Source: Bacteroidota bacterium
GTDB taxonomy: Bacteria > Bacteroidota > Bacteroidia > AKYH767-A > OLB10
DNA length: 64,000 bases
NCBI GenBank assembly: GCA_016713445.1
Contig: JADJPB010000001.1
Span: 434,001-498,000 of the forward strand
Direction of reading: 5' to 3'
Shown here: positions 1-7,391 of the stretch, in pieces
How the letters are laid out: every line of letters starts with the position of its first letter
Numbering within the stretch: position 1 is the first letter of the stretch
Notes under the pieces: model-generated
Seen by the model: the letters and a program-made list of their open reading frames with translations, nothing else
The model's database searches: none
Told to the model about the DNA's origin: nothing
Position numbers and translations under genes: made by a program

Positions 1-426
1 ACGAATTGAATCAAGTATTTGTTTTCTTTCAAAAGGATATAGAATACGTCCATCTTCTTGTATCCATGGTTCAATGAGCATCACCCAATGTTTGTATTTT
101 TTAACGGCAAATGCTAATTCAGCTTCACTCATGGTTCGGCTGCTGCTAAAAAGTCTTTTCAACCAACTTTCTTTTTCTTTCTTTTCATCTTCATTTGCGG
201 AGCGCATCCCGATGATTTCGTCTTCTTCTTTTGGAAGTTCGTGATTGGAGAAATATAAATCATAAGCATGTCGCACTTCATTAAAATTAGAGAGGGTGTC
301 CTCCATCATCTCTATCCAGTGTGGATGCTTTGAATAAGATCGGTCTGAGTGAGTTTTTTGTGCATTTGCCTGCTCATTTAGGCTAATAAAGAGCAGCACA
401 AGGATTATGGAATTTCGCAGTAACAT
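1..426 (-). CDS. N-terminal part of a secreted Bacteroidota surface protein (partial)
   Basis: The reading frame is open from an ATG at 426 to the window edge, giving 142 residues of a longer protein. The first ~23 residues form a signal peptide (hydrophobic core IILVLLFISL, cleavage after QANA). The mature part begins with HPHWIEMMED and later KKYKHWVMLIEPWIQEDG. From memory this layout (HPxWIxxMED...NF...; FKRWExxMEPRVxxxG) is the N-terminal signature of large sortilin/VPS10-like or T9SS-exported Bacteroidota proteins, so export through the type IX pathway is inferred, not seen. A lysine/glutamate-rich insert lies at about residues 75-95. The C-terminal domains are outside the window. Confidence 0.7.
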   Translation of the reverse strand, partial: MLLRNSIILVLLFISLNEQANAQKTHSDRSYSKHPHWIEMMEDTLSNFNEVRHAYDLYFSNHELPKEEDEIIGMRSANEDEKKEKESWLKRLFSSSRTMSEAELAFAVKKYKHWVMLIEPWIQEDGRILYPFERKQILDSIR

Positions 427-432
427 AGTACG

Positions 433-440
433 CAAAGGTA
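433..440 (-). promoter_or_regulatory. Bacteroidota-type promoter -7 box (TACCTTTG) for the leftmost gene
   Basis: On the minus strand TACCTTTG lies 6 nt before the ATG at 426, matching the Bacteroidota TAnnTTTG element. A TTTA that could act as the -33 box lies 20 nt upstream. The box is so close to the ATG that the transcript would be nearly leaderless. Confidence 0.5.
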
Positions 441-457
441 CGAAATGATTGGGTTTC

Positions 458-1087
458 TTATAAAGTATAAAAAAATACTAAAAAGAGAAATAACCAAAGT
501 CCGGTGCTATAATACCAATAGGAGCAAAAGAGTTCAAACCGAAGTCCTTCAAATTTGTTTGAAAAATAAATAAGCGATTTTACAGGGTCTCTCCAAATAT
601 CAAAAGTTTTTAAGTTGAGATAGAACAAATAGATGGCTCCTACCATAATATGTAAAAAATGAAACGCTGTGATGATGTATAAAAACACTAAACTAAGTTC
701 AATATTTACAAAGATTCCTTGTTGCAAAATTGACAGAATAGCATGCGTTTGAAATCCAACAAAAACCACAGCGAGGAGAAGGGAAGCGGTTAAGGTAAAT
801 AACATTTTACTAGCTTGATCCTGTAAATGATAATTGCGTGAAATGGATAGGGTGTAACTGCTAAAAAGTAAAGCAAGGGTGCTGATCACAAAAGATTTTG
901 GAAATTGAATAGAAATGGAAGGTATCTGTTGTGAATTCCAAATAATAAACATCAACGACAAGGAAAGAAATAATAAACCAGAACCCAATAAAGCATAAAA
1001 TAGAAATGCTCTATAAGGCGCAGCTCTTTCTTTGTAAATAGGAAGTAATACTTTACCTGTATCTCTTCCAGCGGTATCTTTTGGCAT
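458..1087 (-). CDS. Cytochrome c oxidase subunit III-like membrane protein
   Basis: This 209-residue integral membrane protein has about five hydrophobic segments (near residues 25-48, 63-82, 94-114, 128-155 and 186-208). The fourth carries the subunit III hallmark TAFHFLHIMVGAIYLF and the last has WYYSTGLWLFLF, close to the WYxxxGLWxFLF of heme-copper oxidase subunit III. It would support the catalytic subunits of a terminal oxidase in the inner membrane. No other oxidase subunits are nearby, and the sequence is divergent, so it may be an orphan subunit or belong to an operon elsewhere. It ends 31 nt before the start of the leftmost surface-protein gene. Confidence 0.75.
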   Translation of the reverse strand: MPKDTAGRDTGKVLLPIYKERAAPYRAFLFYALLGSGLLFLSLSLMFIIWNSQQIPSISIQFPKSFVISTLALLFSSYTLSISRNYHLQDQASKMLFTLTASLLLAVVFVGFQTHAILSILQQGIFVNIELSLVFLYIITAFHFLHIMVGAIYLFYLNLKTFDIWRDPVKSLIYFSNKFEGLRFELFCSYWYYSTGLWLFLFLVFFYTL

Positions 1088-1197
1088 ACGTCAATTCCTG
1101 ATTATTCAAATGTACGATTTTTTCATCGCAAGTCAATGATTTTTTTAAAATTTAATAACGCTGATTGCAATGGTTTATTTTTTTACTTTAGCTGAAA

Positions 1198-2283
1198 ATG
1201 ATGACTTCAAATTGGCGATGGTTGAAATATTTAGTGGCTTTAGTCATTCCACTCCATACCATTTATGGCTTTTATGCGGGCGGATGGTTTTTATTGTTTC
1301 CTCTTTTCCTTTCATTCCTTTTAATTCCATTGCTCGAATTATTGATTCCACCTGATTCATCCAACATGAATGCATTACAATTGGAATTGGAAGAGAGAAA
1401 TCCGATGTATGATGGACTTTTGTATTTATTATTGCCTCTTCAGATTTTTAATTTGTTTCTTTTTTTAAACCAGGTGGGAGATTCTGAGGTGTCGAATTTT
1501 GACCGAATCGTGATGATTAGTTGCATGGGATTGAATTGCGGAATTATTGGAATTAATGTGGGTCATGAACTTGGGCATAGAACGAACACTTTTGAGGTGA
1601 TTCTTGCTAAAACATTTTTACTCTCTTCTTTATACATGCATTTTTACATTGAACATAATCGAGGACATCATAAGCGAGTAGGGACTAGGATTGACCCTGC
1701 CAGTGCCCGCTATGGAGAAAATTTGTATTTTTTCTTGATGCGAAGTATTGTCCAGTCTTTTTTTTCGGCCTGGATGTTAGAATCTAAGCGACTGAAAAAG
1801 GTGAAGAAATCTTCTTTATCTTTTTCTAATCAGATGATGCATTTCAGTTTTATTCAACTTCTCCTTCTCCTGGCTATTTATTTCTTTTTCGGGAAGATGG
1901 TATTGCTGTATTTTATGATGGCAGCGCTTCTTGGTATTTCTCTTCTGGAATCAGTGAACTATATTGAGCATTATGGGCTGGGAAGAAAAAAGATGGAAGA
2001 TGGAACTTTCGCAAAAGTTAAGCATTGCCATTCCTGGAATTCTAATCACGTGTTAGGTCGCTTAGCGCTCTTTGAACTCTCACGCCATAGCGACCATCAT
2101 GATAAAGCAAGTAAGAAATACCAACTCTTAAATCATCACGATGCAAGTCCACAAATGCCAACTGGCTACCCCGGTATGATTATTTTGGCTTTGATTCCAC
2201 CTTTATGGTTTAAGGTGATGCACCCTATCATTGAAAATGAAATTAAGCGTTTGCCCACTCTGGTAAAAGCTCGATATTCCTAA
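1198..2283 (+). CDS. alkB: Alkane 1-monooxygenase, AlkB family
   Basis: This 361-residue membrane diiron enzyme should hydroxylate the terminal carbon of alkanes or a related hydrophobic substrate, using electrons from rubredoxin. All family histidine boxes are visible: HELGHR at residues 123-128, EHNRGHH at 152-158, NYIEHYG around 254-260 and RHSDHH at 296-301. Hydrophobic segments lie at about 10-50, 75-90, 105-120 and 215-250. The start may be either of two adjacent ATG codons (1198 or 1201). No rubredoxin or rubredoxin reductase gene is adjacent, so the electron donor must be encoded elsewhere. The frame is intact. A xylene monooxygenase-like role cannot be excluded. Confidence 0.9.
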   Translation: MMTSNWRWLKYLVALVIPLHTIYGFYAGGWFLLFPLFLSFLLIPLLELLIPPDSSNMNALQLELEERNPMYDGLLYLLLPLQIFNLFLFLNQVGDSEVSNFDRIVMISCMGLNCGIIGINVGHELGHRTNTFEVILAKTFLLSSLYMHFYIEHNRGHHKRVGTRIDPASARYGENLYFFLMRSIVQSFFSAWMLESKRLKKVKKSSLSFSNQMMHFSFIQLLLLLAIYFFFGKMVLLYFMMAALLGISLLESVNYIEHYGLGRKKMEDGTFAKVKHCHSWNSNHVLGRLALFELSRHSDHHDKASKKYQLLNHHDASPQMPTGYPGMIILALIPPLWFKVMHPIIENEIKRLPTLVKARYS

Positions 2284-2307
2284 TAACCAGGTTCGACAAA
2301 ATACATT

Positions 2308-2631
2308 TTAGTTAGGGGCAAGAGCGAGACTTGCCTCAGGCGAATGTATGCTTTCAACAAGTGAATATACCTGCGGAGATTCATTAAACAATGGTTTTAC
2401 CACACTCCAAGTAGCTGCAAATAATTCTGATTTTCGATAATTCTCCAAATCTTCCATTGAATTCCATTTACTGTGGGTATAAAAGATAGTGTCGTCAGAA
2501 AAATCTTTGTACAACCTTAAATTGGTACAGCCAGGAAAGGAACAAATCTGAACTTTGGACGCATTAAATGCATTGATAAAATCAACAACATATTCTTTCT
2601 TAAAACTCAATCGAACAATTCGCGTGATCAT
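2308..2631 (-). CDS. Antibiotic biosynthesis monooxygenase (ABM)-fold protein
   Basis: The 107-residue product has the small ferredoxin-like ABM fold pattern: MITRIVRLSFKKEYVVDFI, then a central FPGCTNLRLYKD strand and FYTHSKWNSMEDLENYRKS. In the family such proteins act as quinol monooxygenases or heme-degrading enzymes, but many are uncharacterised and no specific substrate can be inferred here. Its ATG overlaps the TGA of the upstream DUF62 gene as ATGA (2628-2631), so the two are probably translationally coupled. Confidence 0.7.
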   Translation of the reverse strand: MITRIVRLSFKKEYVVDFINAFNASKVQICSFPGCTNLRLYKDFSDDTIFYTHSKWNSMEDLENYRKSELFAATWSVVKPLFNESPQVYSLVESIHSPEASLALAPN

Positions 2632-3401
2632 TTAAATTCTATTCTAATATTATCATTCAATCGTAAGTTCATCAGTTTGTAAGCATTTTCCTCGTTGATG
2701 GCAATTTCGAGGTGGCCAGCTGCATTAAATAGAGCCAAAGCAGAGCCTGATTCTACTGACATATACCGATCACTGATGGTATCAATGGTATGTTGATTTT
2801 TGCGCATCACAACTTCAAACTTTCTGCTTTTGCGTTGCTGTTCAAATAAATCTTTGGTAATGTTGGTTACAATATTCCCAAAATCGTCAATATAAATTAC
2901 TAATCCATGAATTAGTTCATCTTCGATAGTAGGAATGAAAGCCGAACGTTCTACAAATCTTTCCGGACGAGGACCCAACTCGTATAAGTTCTTTCCAGTT
3001 AACAAATGTTTAATACTATTGACAAGCGTGGGAAGATCAAATAGATGTTTTGATCCTTCTGCAATCGCTATTTTTACCATGTCTACAGGTGGATCATTAA
3101 AAACTAAACTGAAAAAGCCATCATTCACTCCGATAAAAATATGTCCATCTTTCTTGATCGCAATCAATTCAGATTGATGACGATTTTGCTTATGAACCCC
3201 AACAAAGTGTAAAGTACCTATCGGATAAAATTGATAAGCATTTTTAAAGATATAAGCGGCCTGTTGAATATTGTGACGTGCAACTTGATGTGAAATATCA
3301 ATAAATTGCAAATCAGATTGAAAGGAAAGTAATGACCCCTTGATGGCGCCGATATGATAATCTCGCGTTCCCCAATCGGTTGTAAATGTTATTATTCCCA
3401 T
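2628..3401 (-). CDS. SAM hydroxide adenosyltransferase (DUF62 / SAM_adeno_trans family)
   Basis: The product starts MGIITFTTDWGTRDYHIGAI, the classic N-terminus of the DUF62 family. Characterised members hydrolyse S-adenosylmethionine to adenosine and methionine; related enzymes are chlorinases or fluorinases. Other family motifs are LQFIDISHQVARHNIQQAAYI, FVGVHKQ, GVNDGFF and the C-terminal domain with YIDDFGNIVTNI. I chose the ATG at 3401 over an in-frame upstream ATG at 3452, because the extra 17 residues precede the conserved first strand. The length from 3401 is 257 residues. It heads a two-gene operon with the ABM protein and diverges from the dciA-like gene. Confidence 0.85.
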   Translation of the reverse strand: MGIITFTTDWGTRDYHIGAIKGSLLSFQSDLQFIDISHQVARHNIQQAAYIFKNAYQFYPIGTLHFVGVHKQNRHQSELIAIKKDGHIFIGVNDGFFSLVFNDPPVDMVKIAIAEGSKHLFDLPTLVNSIKHLLTGKNLYELGPRPERFVERSAFIPTIEDELIHGLVIYIDDFGNIVTNITKDLFEQQRKSRKFEVVMRKNQHTIDTISDRYMSVESGSALALFNAAGHLEIAINEENAYKLMNLRLNDNIRIEFK

Positions 3402-3486
3402 CAATTCGTCAAAAATATCCAAATAATTTACTTTCACGAAGGATTTTATCAAGCAAAATAGATTTATTTTTTAGATTTTTGTAGTA

Positions 3487-3777
3487 ATGAGACCCACCAA
3501 TGAAAGTTCTTTAGGAGATGTTATTAAAGATATGCTTCGAAAGTATGAGCTAGAGAATGGTTTGTGGAATGAGAAAATAAGAGATGCATGGGATAAATGT
3601 GTTGCTCAACCTATCGTTCAACGTACCTTAAGTATGAAGTTCATGGAAGGTGTACTTACCGTAAATTTGAATTCTTCAGTGGTGAGGAATGAATTGGAGC
3701 TACTGAAAAACGATATTATTACCTCTTTGAATAACGAATTGAAGAAAGAGGTAATAATAGAGATAAAATTTTTTTAG
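3487..3777 (+). CDS. DUF721/DciA-like protein
   Basis: This 96-residue protein contains the DUF721 pattern: SLGDVIKDMLRKYELENGL, then IRDAWDKCVAQPIVQRT, MEGVLTVNLNSSVVRNEL and a terminal VIIEIKFF. The family includes DciA, the ancestral loader of the replicative helicase DnaB. In Bacteroidota this short version usually sits near recF or replication genes; here it lies beside DUF62 and ndk. Its exact role is therefore an inference from the family. Translation begins close to the divergent DUF62 promoter region. Confidence 0.75.
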   Translation: MRPTNESSLGDVIKDMLRKYELENGLWNEKIRDAWDKCVAQPIVQRTLSMKFMEGVLTVNLNSSVVRNELELLKNDIITSLNNELKKEVIIEIKFF

Positions 3778-3778
3778 A

Positions 3779-3895
3779 ATGAGAAAACACGCAAAAGGTC
3801 ATGGTTACTCGTTTTATGAAAAAGTAGTGTTGACAGCGCTTCTGGTTTTTTTTCTGAGTATGCTTTTTATGTTTTTTGTTCTCCCTCGACTATAA
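3779..3895 (+). CDS. 38-residue single-pass membrane peptide
   Basis: An ATG one nucleotide after the stop of the DUF721 gene opens a 38-codon frame. It encodes a polar, basic start (MRKHAKGHGYSFYEKV), then a strongly hydrophobic stretch (TALLVFFLSMLFMFFVL) and a short PRL tail. The frame ends six nucleotides before a terminator hairpin. Position, hydrophobicity and tight spacing support a real small gene in the DUF721 operon. I do not recognise a family. Confidence 0.5.
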   Translation: MRKHAKGHGYSFYEKVVLTALLVFFLSMLFMFFVLPRL

Positions 3896-3900
3896 AAAAG

Positions 3901-3928
3901 AAAACCCCGGACATTATCCGAGGTTTTC
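3901..3928. terminator. Intrinsic terminator shared by convergent genes
   Basis: AAAACCCCGG and CCGAGGTTTT form a 10-bp stem with one mismatch and an 8-nt loop, flanked by A-rich and T-rich runs. It lies between the small membrane gene and the convergent ndk gene and could end both transcripts. Confidence 0.6.
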
Positions 3929-3952
3929 TTAGTGTTTTTAAGTGAATTCGAA

Positions 3953-4372
3953 TTAAAATCGCTCTAACATGGAAAAGAAAAAATTACCTTCTATGGCAGC
4001 ATTATCGTCGCTATCAGATCCATGCACCGCGTTTGCTTCAATTGACTTTGCATATAAATTACGGATGGTTCCTTTCTCTGCTTTCGTTGGATCCGTGGCC
4101 CCAATTACATTTCTGAAATCTTCTACGGCGTTCTCTTTCTCAAGAATTACAGCTACGATGGGTCCTGAAGACATGTACTTTACAAGATCATTATAAAAAG
4201 GTCTTGCGCTATGAACTGCATAAAATTCACCGGCTTTCTCTGGAGTTAGACGAGTATATTTCATTGCGATTATCTTAAATCCTGCTTGGGTGATGTGGTT
4301 TAAAATTGCGCCAATATGGCCATTTTGAACCCCATCAGGTTTAATCATGGTAAATGTTCTGTTTGTGCTCAT
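3953..4372 (-). CDS. ndk: Nucleoside diphosphate kinase
   Basis: This 139-residue enzyme moves the gamma phosphate of ATP onto nucleoside diphosphates through a phosphohistidine. The sequence starts NRTFTMIKPDGVQNGHIG and carries the active-site stretch NAVHGSDSDDNAAIEG near residue 118, where the histidine is the phosphorylated residue. The length matches the family. The gene is divergent from nrnA, with overlapping promoter boxes between them. Confidence 0.97.
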   Translation of the reverse strand: MSTNRTFTMIKPDGVQNGHIGAILNHITQAGFKIIAMKYTRLTPEKAGEFYAVHSARPFYNDLVKYMSSGPIVAVILEKENAVEDFRNVIGATDPTKAEKGTIRNLYAKSIEANAVHGSDSDDNAAIEGNFFFSMLERF

Positions 4373-4393
4373 TGTTATTTTTTTATTTGTCTT

Positions 4394-4426
4394 TTTGCGA
4401 GTGCAAAGGTAATTGGTTTAATTTTG
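4394..4426 (+). promoter_or_regulatory. Promoter for nrnA (TTTG...TAATTTTG)
   Basis: TTTG at 4394-4397 and TAATTTTG at 4419-4426 are separated by 21 nt, near the Bacteroidota sigma spacing. The nrnA ATG is at 4434, so the 5' leader would be only a few nucleotides. Confidence 0.45.
4404..4411 (-). promoter_or_regulatory. Promoter -7 box for ndk (TACCTTTG)
   Basis: TACCTTTG on the minus strand lies 31 nt before the ndk ATG and overlaps the divergent nrnA promoter. No clear TTTG -33 box is visible at the expected distance. Confidence 0.5.
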
Positions 4427-4433
4427 ATCTGGA

Positions 4434-5480
4434 ATGTCCAATTATAAATTTAATCAAGAAGACAAGAAGGCGATAATAGAACTCTTGTCTTCACCTAAAG
4501 AGGTGGTAATCACTACTCATCACAAACCGGATGGAGATGCGCTCGGTTCATCATTGGGTCTAATGCACATTTTAAAAGCCTTGGGACACCAAGTAAAGGT
4601 TGTTGTTCCCAGCGAATTTCCAGCTTTTTTGAATTGGATGAACGGCAGTAAGGACGTTGTTGATTTCATTAAAAATCCAAAGTCTGCCAAAGATCATTTG
4701 TCAAAAGCAGAAGTCGTTTTTTGTCTTGATTTCAACAACCCCTCTCGAGTGGAAAAGATGCAAGTTGAATTGTTAAATGTGAAAGTGCCCATGGTTTTAA
4801 TCGATCATCATTTAGATCCTAAAGCAGGCTTTTGTAATTTTCAATTTTCTTATCCCTCGATGGGTTCTACGGCTGAATTAATCGTACACCTTTTAATGGA
4901 TGTTGGATGGGATCAATACCTTCATCGTGATAGCGCAGAATGTTTATACACAGGAATTATGACGGATACAGGAAGTTTTCGATTTAATTCTGTAACGGAT
5001 CAAACCCATCTTGTAATTTCTCGCTTGATGAAGGAAGGAGTGCGTAACGATCGTATTCATGAGTTAATCTATGATACCAATTCGTTTATGCGGATGAAGT
5101 TTTTAGGTTATACATTGAATGAGAAAATGCAAATGTTATCCGAATATAATGTTATCGTTTTCACTGCCTCTCAGTCAGACATGGATCGCTTTGAACATGA
5201 GCCTGGGGATTTGGAGGGTATAGTTAATTTTGGTTTGAGTATTAAGAATATAAAAGTGGCCGTTTTGTTTAGTGAACGCGATGGCCTTGTAAAAATTTCA
5301 TTTCGTTCTAAAGGAACATTCTCGGTAAAAGATATTGCGGAGAAGTATTTCGAAGGAGGTGGACATAGAAATGCTGCGGGCGGACGTTCTAAATTGAAGT
5401 TGGCCGAAACCGTTAAAAAGTTCATCGATATTTTGCCCTTATATAAGACAGAATTGCAATCAGAAATAAGTAATGACTAG
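4434..5480 (+). CDS. nrnA: DHH-family oligoribonuclease / PAP phosphatase (NrnA-like)
   Basis: The 348-residue protein belongs to the DHH/DHHA1 phosphoesterases that degrade nano-RNA and 3'-phosphoadenosine 5'-phosphate in the cytoplasm. Visible motifs are THHKPDGDALGSSLG (residues ~25-40), FCLDFNNPSR (~99), IDHHLDP (~123, the DHH signature), GIMTDTGSFRF (~180) and the C-terminal DHHA1 motif GGGHRNAAGG (~310). The length matches characterised NrnA. Its last codons overlap the start of the FKBP lipoprotein gene by 8 nt, so the three genes 4434-6884 form an operon. Confidence 0.92.
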   Translation: MSNYKFNQEDKKAIIELLSSPKEVVITTHHKPDGDALGSSLGLMHILKALGHQVKVVVPSEFPAFLNWMNGSKDVVDFIKNPKSAKDHLSKAEVVFCLDFNNPSRVEKMQVELLNVKVPMVLIDHHLDPKAGFCNFQFSYPSMGSTAELIVHLLMDVGWDQYLHRDSAECLYTGIMTDTGSFRFNSVTDQTHLVISRLMKEGVRNDRIHELIYDTNSFMRMKFLGYTLNEKMQMLSEYNVIVFTASQSDMDRFEHEPGDLEGIVNFGLSIKNIKVAVLFSERDGLVKISFRSKGTFSVKDIAEKYFEGGGHRNAAGGRSKLKLAETVKKFIDILPLYKTELQSEISND

Positions 5481-6018
5481 ATATGTTTTCTTGATTTTAT
5501 TGTTTGCTTCATCCTCTATTATTTCTTGCAGACCTTCGTCTGAAGATCAGGAAAGGTCAGCCCAAGAGCGCCCAAATTCGAGAGAATTAAATGATGCTTT
5601 GATCCAACAAAATCGTCAATTAATTGCTGAAGAAATTGAATTGATCGATGCTTATGTTGATCGAAATGGATTAGTCATGGATACTACATCAACTGGTTTG
5701 CGGTATAAAATTTTAGAGAAGACAAATGGGCGAGAAGTAAGATTAATGAAAGATATTACTTTAAGCTACTCCGTATCTTTGTTAAATGGGAATTTATGTT
5801 ATTCGAGCGATTCGAGTGGATTTTTGAGTTTCACTATTGGTCAATCCAATCAGCCCAGTGGATTACAAGAGGGATTATTAAAAATGAAAGAAGGGGAGCT
5901 TGCTATTTTCATAGTTCCTTCTTACCTAGGATATGGAATAACAGGAGATGGTATTTGTATTCCGGGAAGTTCATCCATATTATATCATGTTAAACTTGAA
6001 AAAGTGAGTATTCAATGA
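5473..6018 (+). CDS. GldI-like FKBP-type peptidyl-prolyl isomerase lipoprotein
   Basis: The 181-residue protein begins with a lipoprotein signal (FLILLFASSSIISC, lipobox cysteine at residue 19). A helical linker rich in Gln and Glu follows (residues ~30-65), then an FKBP domain: VTL-like start at ~95, LQEGLLKMKEGELAIFIVPSYLGYG and the C-terminal ILYHVKLEKV. It resembles GldI, an FKBP lipoprotein linked to gliding and type IX secretion in flavobacteria, but gliding cannot be claimed from this gene alone. It would fold proteins in the periplasm. Its stop overlaps the next start as ATGA. Confidence 0.8.
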   Translation: MTRYVFLILLFASSSIISCRPSSEDQERSAQERPNSRELNDALIQQNRQLIAEEIELIDAYVDRNGLVMDTTSTGLRYKILEKTNGREVRLMKDITLSYSVSLLNGNLCYSSDSSGFLSFTIGQSNQPSGLQEGLLKMKEGELAIFIVPSYLGYGITGDGICIPGSSSILYHVKLEKVSIQ

Positions 6019-6884
6019 AAATGAAAAGGAAAAATGCATTCGGTTTATTGCTTTTGTGGATTGTCGGCAGTTTGATTTCATCTTGTAATAAAGATGGTTT
6101 TTCAGTTACGCCATCGGGACTAAAGTATAATTTGATAGAAGAGGGCGGAGGACGGAAACCTGATTTTGGAGACATGCTTCGCATGCATCTCACCTATAAA
6201 GATAAAGACGGGAAAGTACTTTATAATTCTTCGGAGCTGGGAGAAGCATTTGTACTGGAATTAACAAATCCGACATTCGTAGGTGGAATAGAAGAAGGAT
6301 TTGCAATGATGGCAGAAGGTGATTCCGCCGTTTTTTTAGTTCCTGCAGATTCAATATTTGTTAAAACATTTAAGCAACCTAGACCTTCAAATATAAACGC
6401 AAACGATTTACTTCGCTTCGAAGTTCGTTTAAAGAAAGTGATGTCCAAAGAAGAGTATAGAATGGATTTAAAACGGACGAGTGAAAATAATAATGTTGAA
6501 GAACTGCGTAAGATTGAATTGTACATGGGCGACAACGGAATTTCTGTGGCGCCAGTAAAACCAGGTATTTATTTTATTGTATTCAAAGAAGGAAAAGGAG
6601 AATATCCAAAACCGGGGGATAAAGTGGAAGTAAGTTATACAGGAAGCTTTTTAAATGGTGAAATGTTTGATGCTTCTGGAAAAAACCAGGAAAAATTGAT
6701 TTATACATTGGGTGATGGAACGCATTTGTTTGCTTGGGAGGAAGCCATTGCGACGATGCGTCCTGGTGGTGTCGCTCGCCTTATTTTAACCTCCAGCAAT
6801 GCTTATGGAACTGTAGGACTCGATCCAATTCCGCCGAACACGCCTGTTATTTTCGACATTGAAGTAGTCCGCTGCGGATTCTAG
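6015..6884 (+). CDS. Lipoprotein with two FKBP-type isomerase domains
   Basis: This 289-residue protein has a lipoprotein signal ending LISSC (Cys at ~24) and two tandem FKBP domains. Domain one spans ~30-155 (PSGLKYNLIEEGGG, GFAMMAEGDSAVFLVPADS, LLRFEVRLKKV). Domain two spans ~180-289 (PGIYFIVFKEGKG, GDKVEVSYTGSFLNGEMFD, NAYGTVGLDPIPPNTPVIF). The second domain keeps the classic YGxxGxxxIPPNxxxxF pattern, and the first has lost it, so only the second is likely catalytic. It is translationally coupled to the GldI-like gene and is the last gene of the operon. Confidence 0.85.
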   Translation: MKMKRKNAFGLLLLWIVGSLISSCNKDGFSVTPSGLKYNLIEEGGGRKPDFGDMLRMHLTYKDKDGKVLYNSSELGEAFVLELTNPTFVGGIEEGFAMMAEGDSAVFLVPADSIFVKTFKQPRPSNINANDLLRFEVRLKKVMSKEEYRMDLKRTSENNNVEELRKIELYMGDNGISVAPVKPGIYFIVFKEGKGEYPKPGDKVEVSYTGSFLNGEMFDASGKNQEKLIYTLGDGTHLFAWEEAIATMRPGGVARLILTSSNAYGTVGLDPIPPNTPVIFDIEVVRCGF

Positions 6885-7011
6885 ATATTAGACTTTGGAT
6901 TTTAGACTTTGGATTTTGGGCTTTAGTCCCGATAGCTATCGCATAGGCGTCAGGCTAAATTTAAGGTTTAGCAACAATTTGCAGTTGGTTTTGACTGTTA
7001 ACATCCAATTT

Positions 7012-7039
7012 GTAGAGACGCCATTAATGGCGTCTCTAC
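7012..7039. repeat. REP-like 28-bp perfect palindrome
   Basis: GTAGAGACGCCATT and its exact complement AATGGCGTCTCTAC abut without a loop. GTAGAGACG-type palindromes are frequent dispersed repeats in bacterial genomes (from memory), often moved by RAYT-type transposases, none of which is seen here. Confidence 0.65.
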
Positions 7040-7060
7040 TGAAATTCACCCCTTAATAGA

Positions 7061-7108
7061 GCCGCCTTCCATAAAATTGGATGAAATCCAATTTTATGGA
7101 AGGCGGGC
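7061..7108. repeat. Long inverted repeat / hairpin
   Basis: Arms 7062-7082 and 7086-7106 are perfectly complementary over 21 nt with a 3-nt GAA loop (CCGCCTTCCATAAAATTGGA start). Extending outward, GAGCC faces GGGCTC with one cytosine missing from the left arm, consistent with a lost base in a C run. Confidence 0.65.
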
Positions 7109-7344
7109 TCAACAGAACCAATCAATAATTTATTTTAGATGCATGACAAGGCAAATATTTTTCAAAGAAAATTATAATTTTTAAGAGTGAAAAGACTGTT
7201 AATTTTTCCTAAAAAATCACTTCTTAGCCTGAAGCTAATGCGATAGCTATCGGGATTAGACTTTTAACATCCAACATTTGTCCCGCAGAACTGCGGGAGA
7301 GAAGCCGTGTCCAACTCCAACATCTAATATCTAACATCCGTGCA

Positions 7345-7372
7345 TAAAAAAAGCCTCTGCAAGCAGAGGCTT
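7345..7372 (-). terminator. Intrinsic terminator of the H1-like gene
   Basis: GCCTCTGC and GCAGAGGC form an 8-bp stem with an AA loop (7353-7370). On the minus strand it is followed by a run of seven T. It lies 20 nt after the stop of the H1-like gene. Confidence 0.8.
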
Positions 7373-7391
7373 TTCTGTTAACCCAAGAAGA

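Larger units (their letters stand above)
6927..7255. repeat. MITE-like intergenic element bounded by inverted repeats
   Basis: The region between the FKBP operon and the H1-like gene (6885-7391) has no gene. Its middle is bounded by a perfect 18-bp inverted repeat, TCCCGATAGCTATCGCAT at 6927-6944 and its complement at 7238-7255. These are followed inward by a second inverted pair, CAGGCTA (6951-6957) and TAGCCTG (7225-7231). Two strong palindromes lie inside. There is no transposase. The ends resemble the CCCGATAG/CTATCGGG words at 23163-23230. Outside lie short direct repeats of TTTGGATTTTAGAC (6889-6918). Confidence 0.55.

Noticed and set aside
6885..7391. tRNA or other structured RNA gene in the palindrome-rich spacer
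   Set aside because: The hairpins are perfect simple palindromes with no cloverleaf or known RNA consensus.
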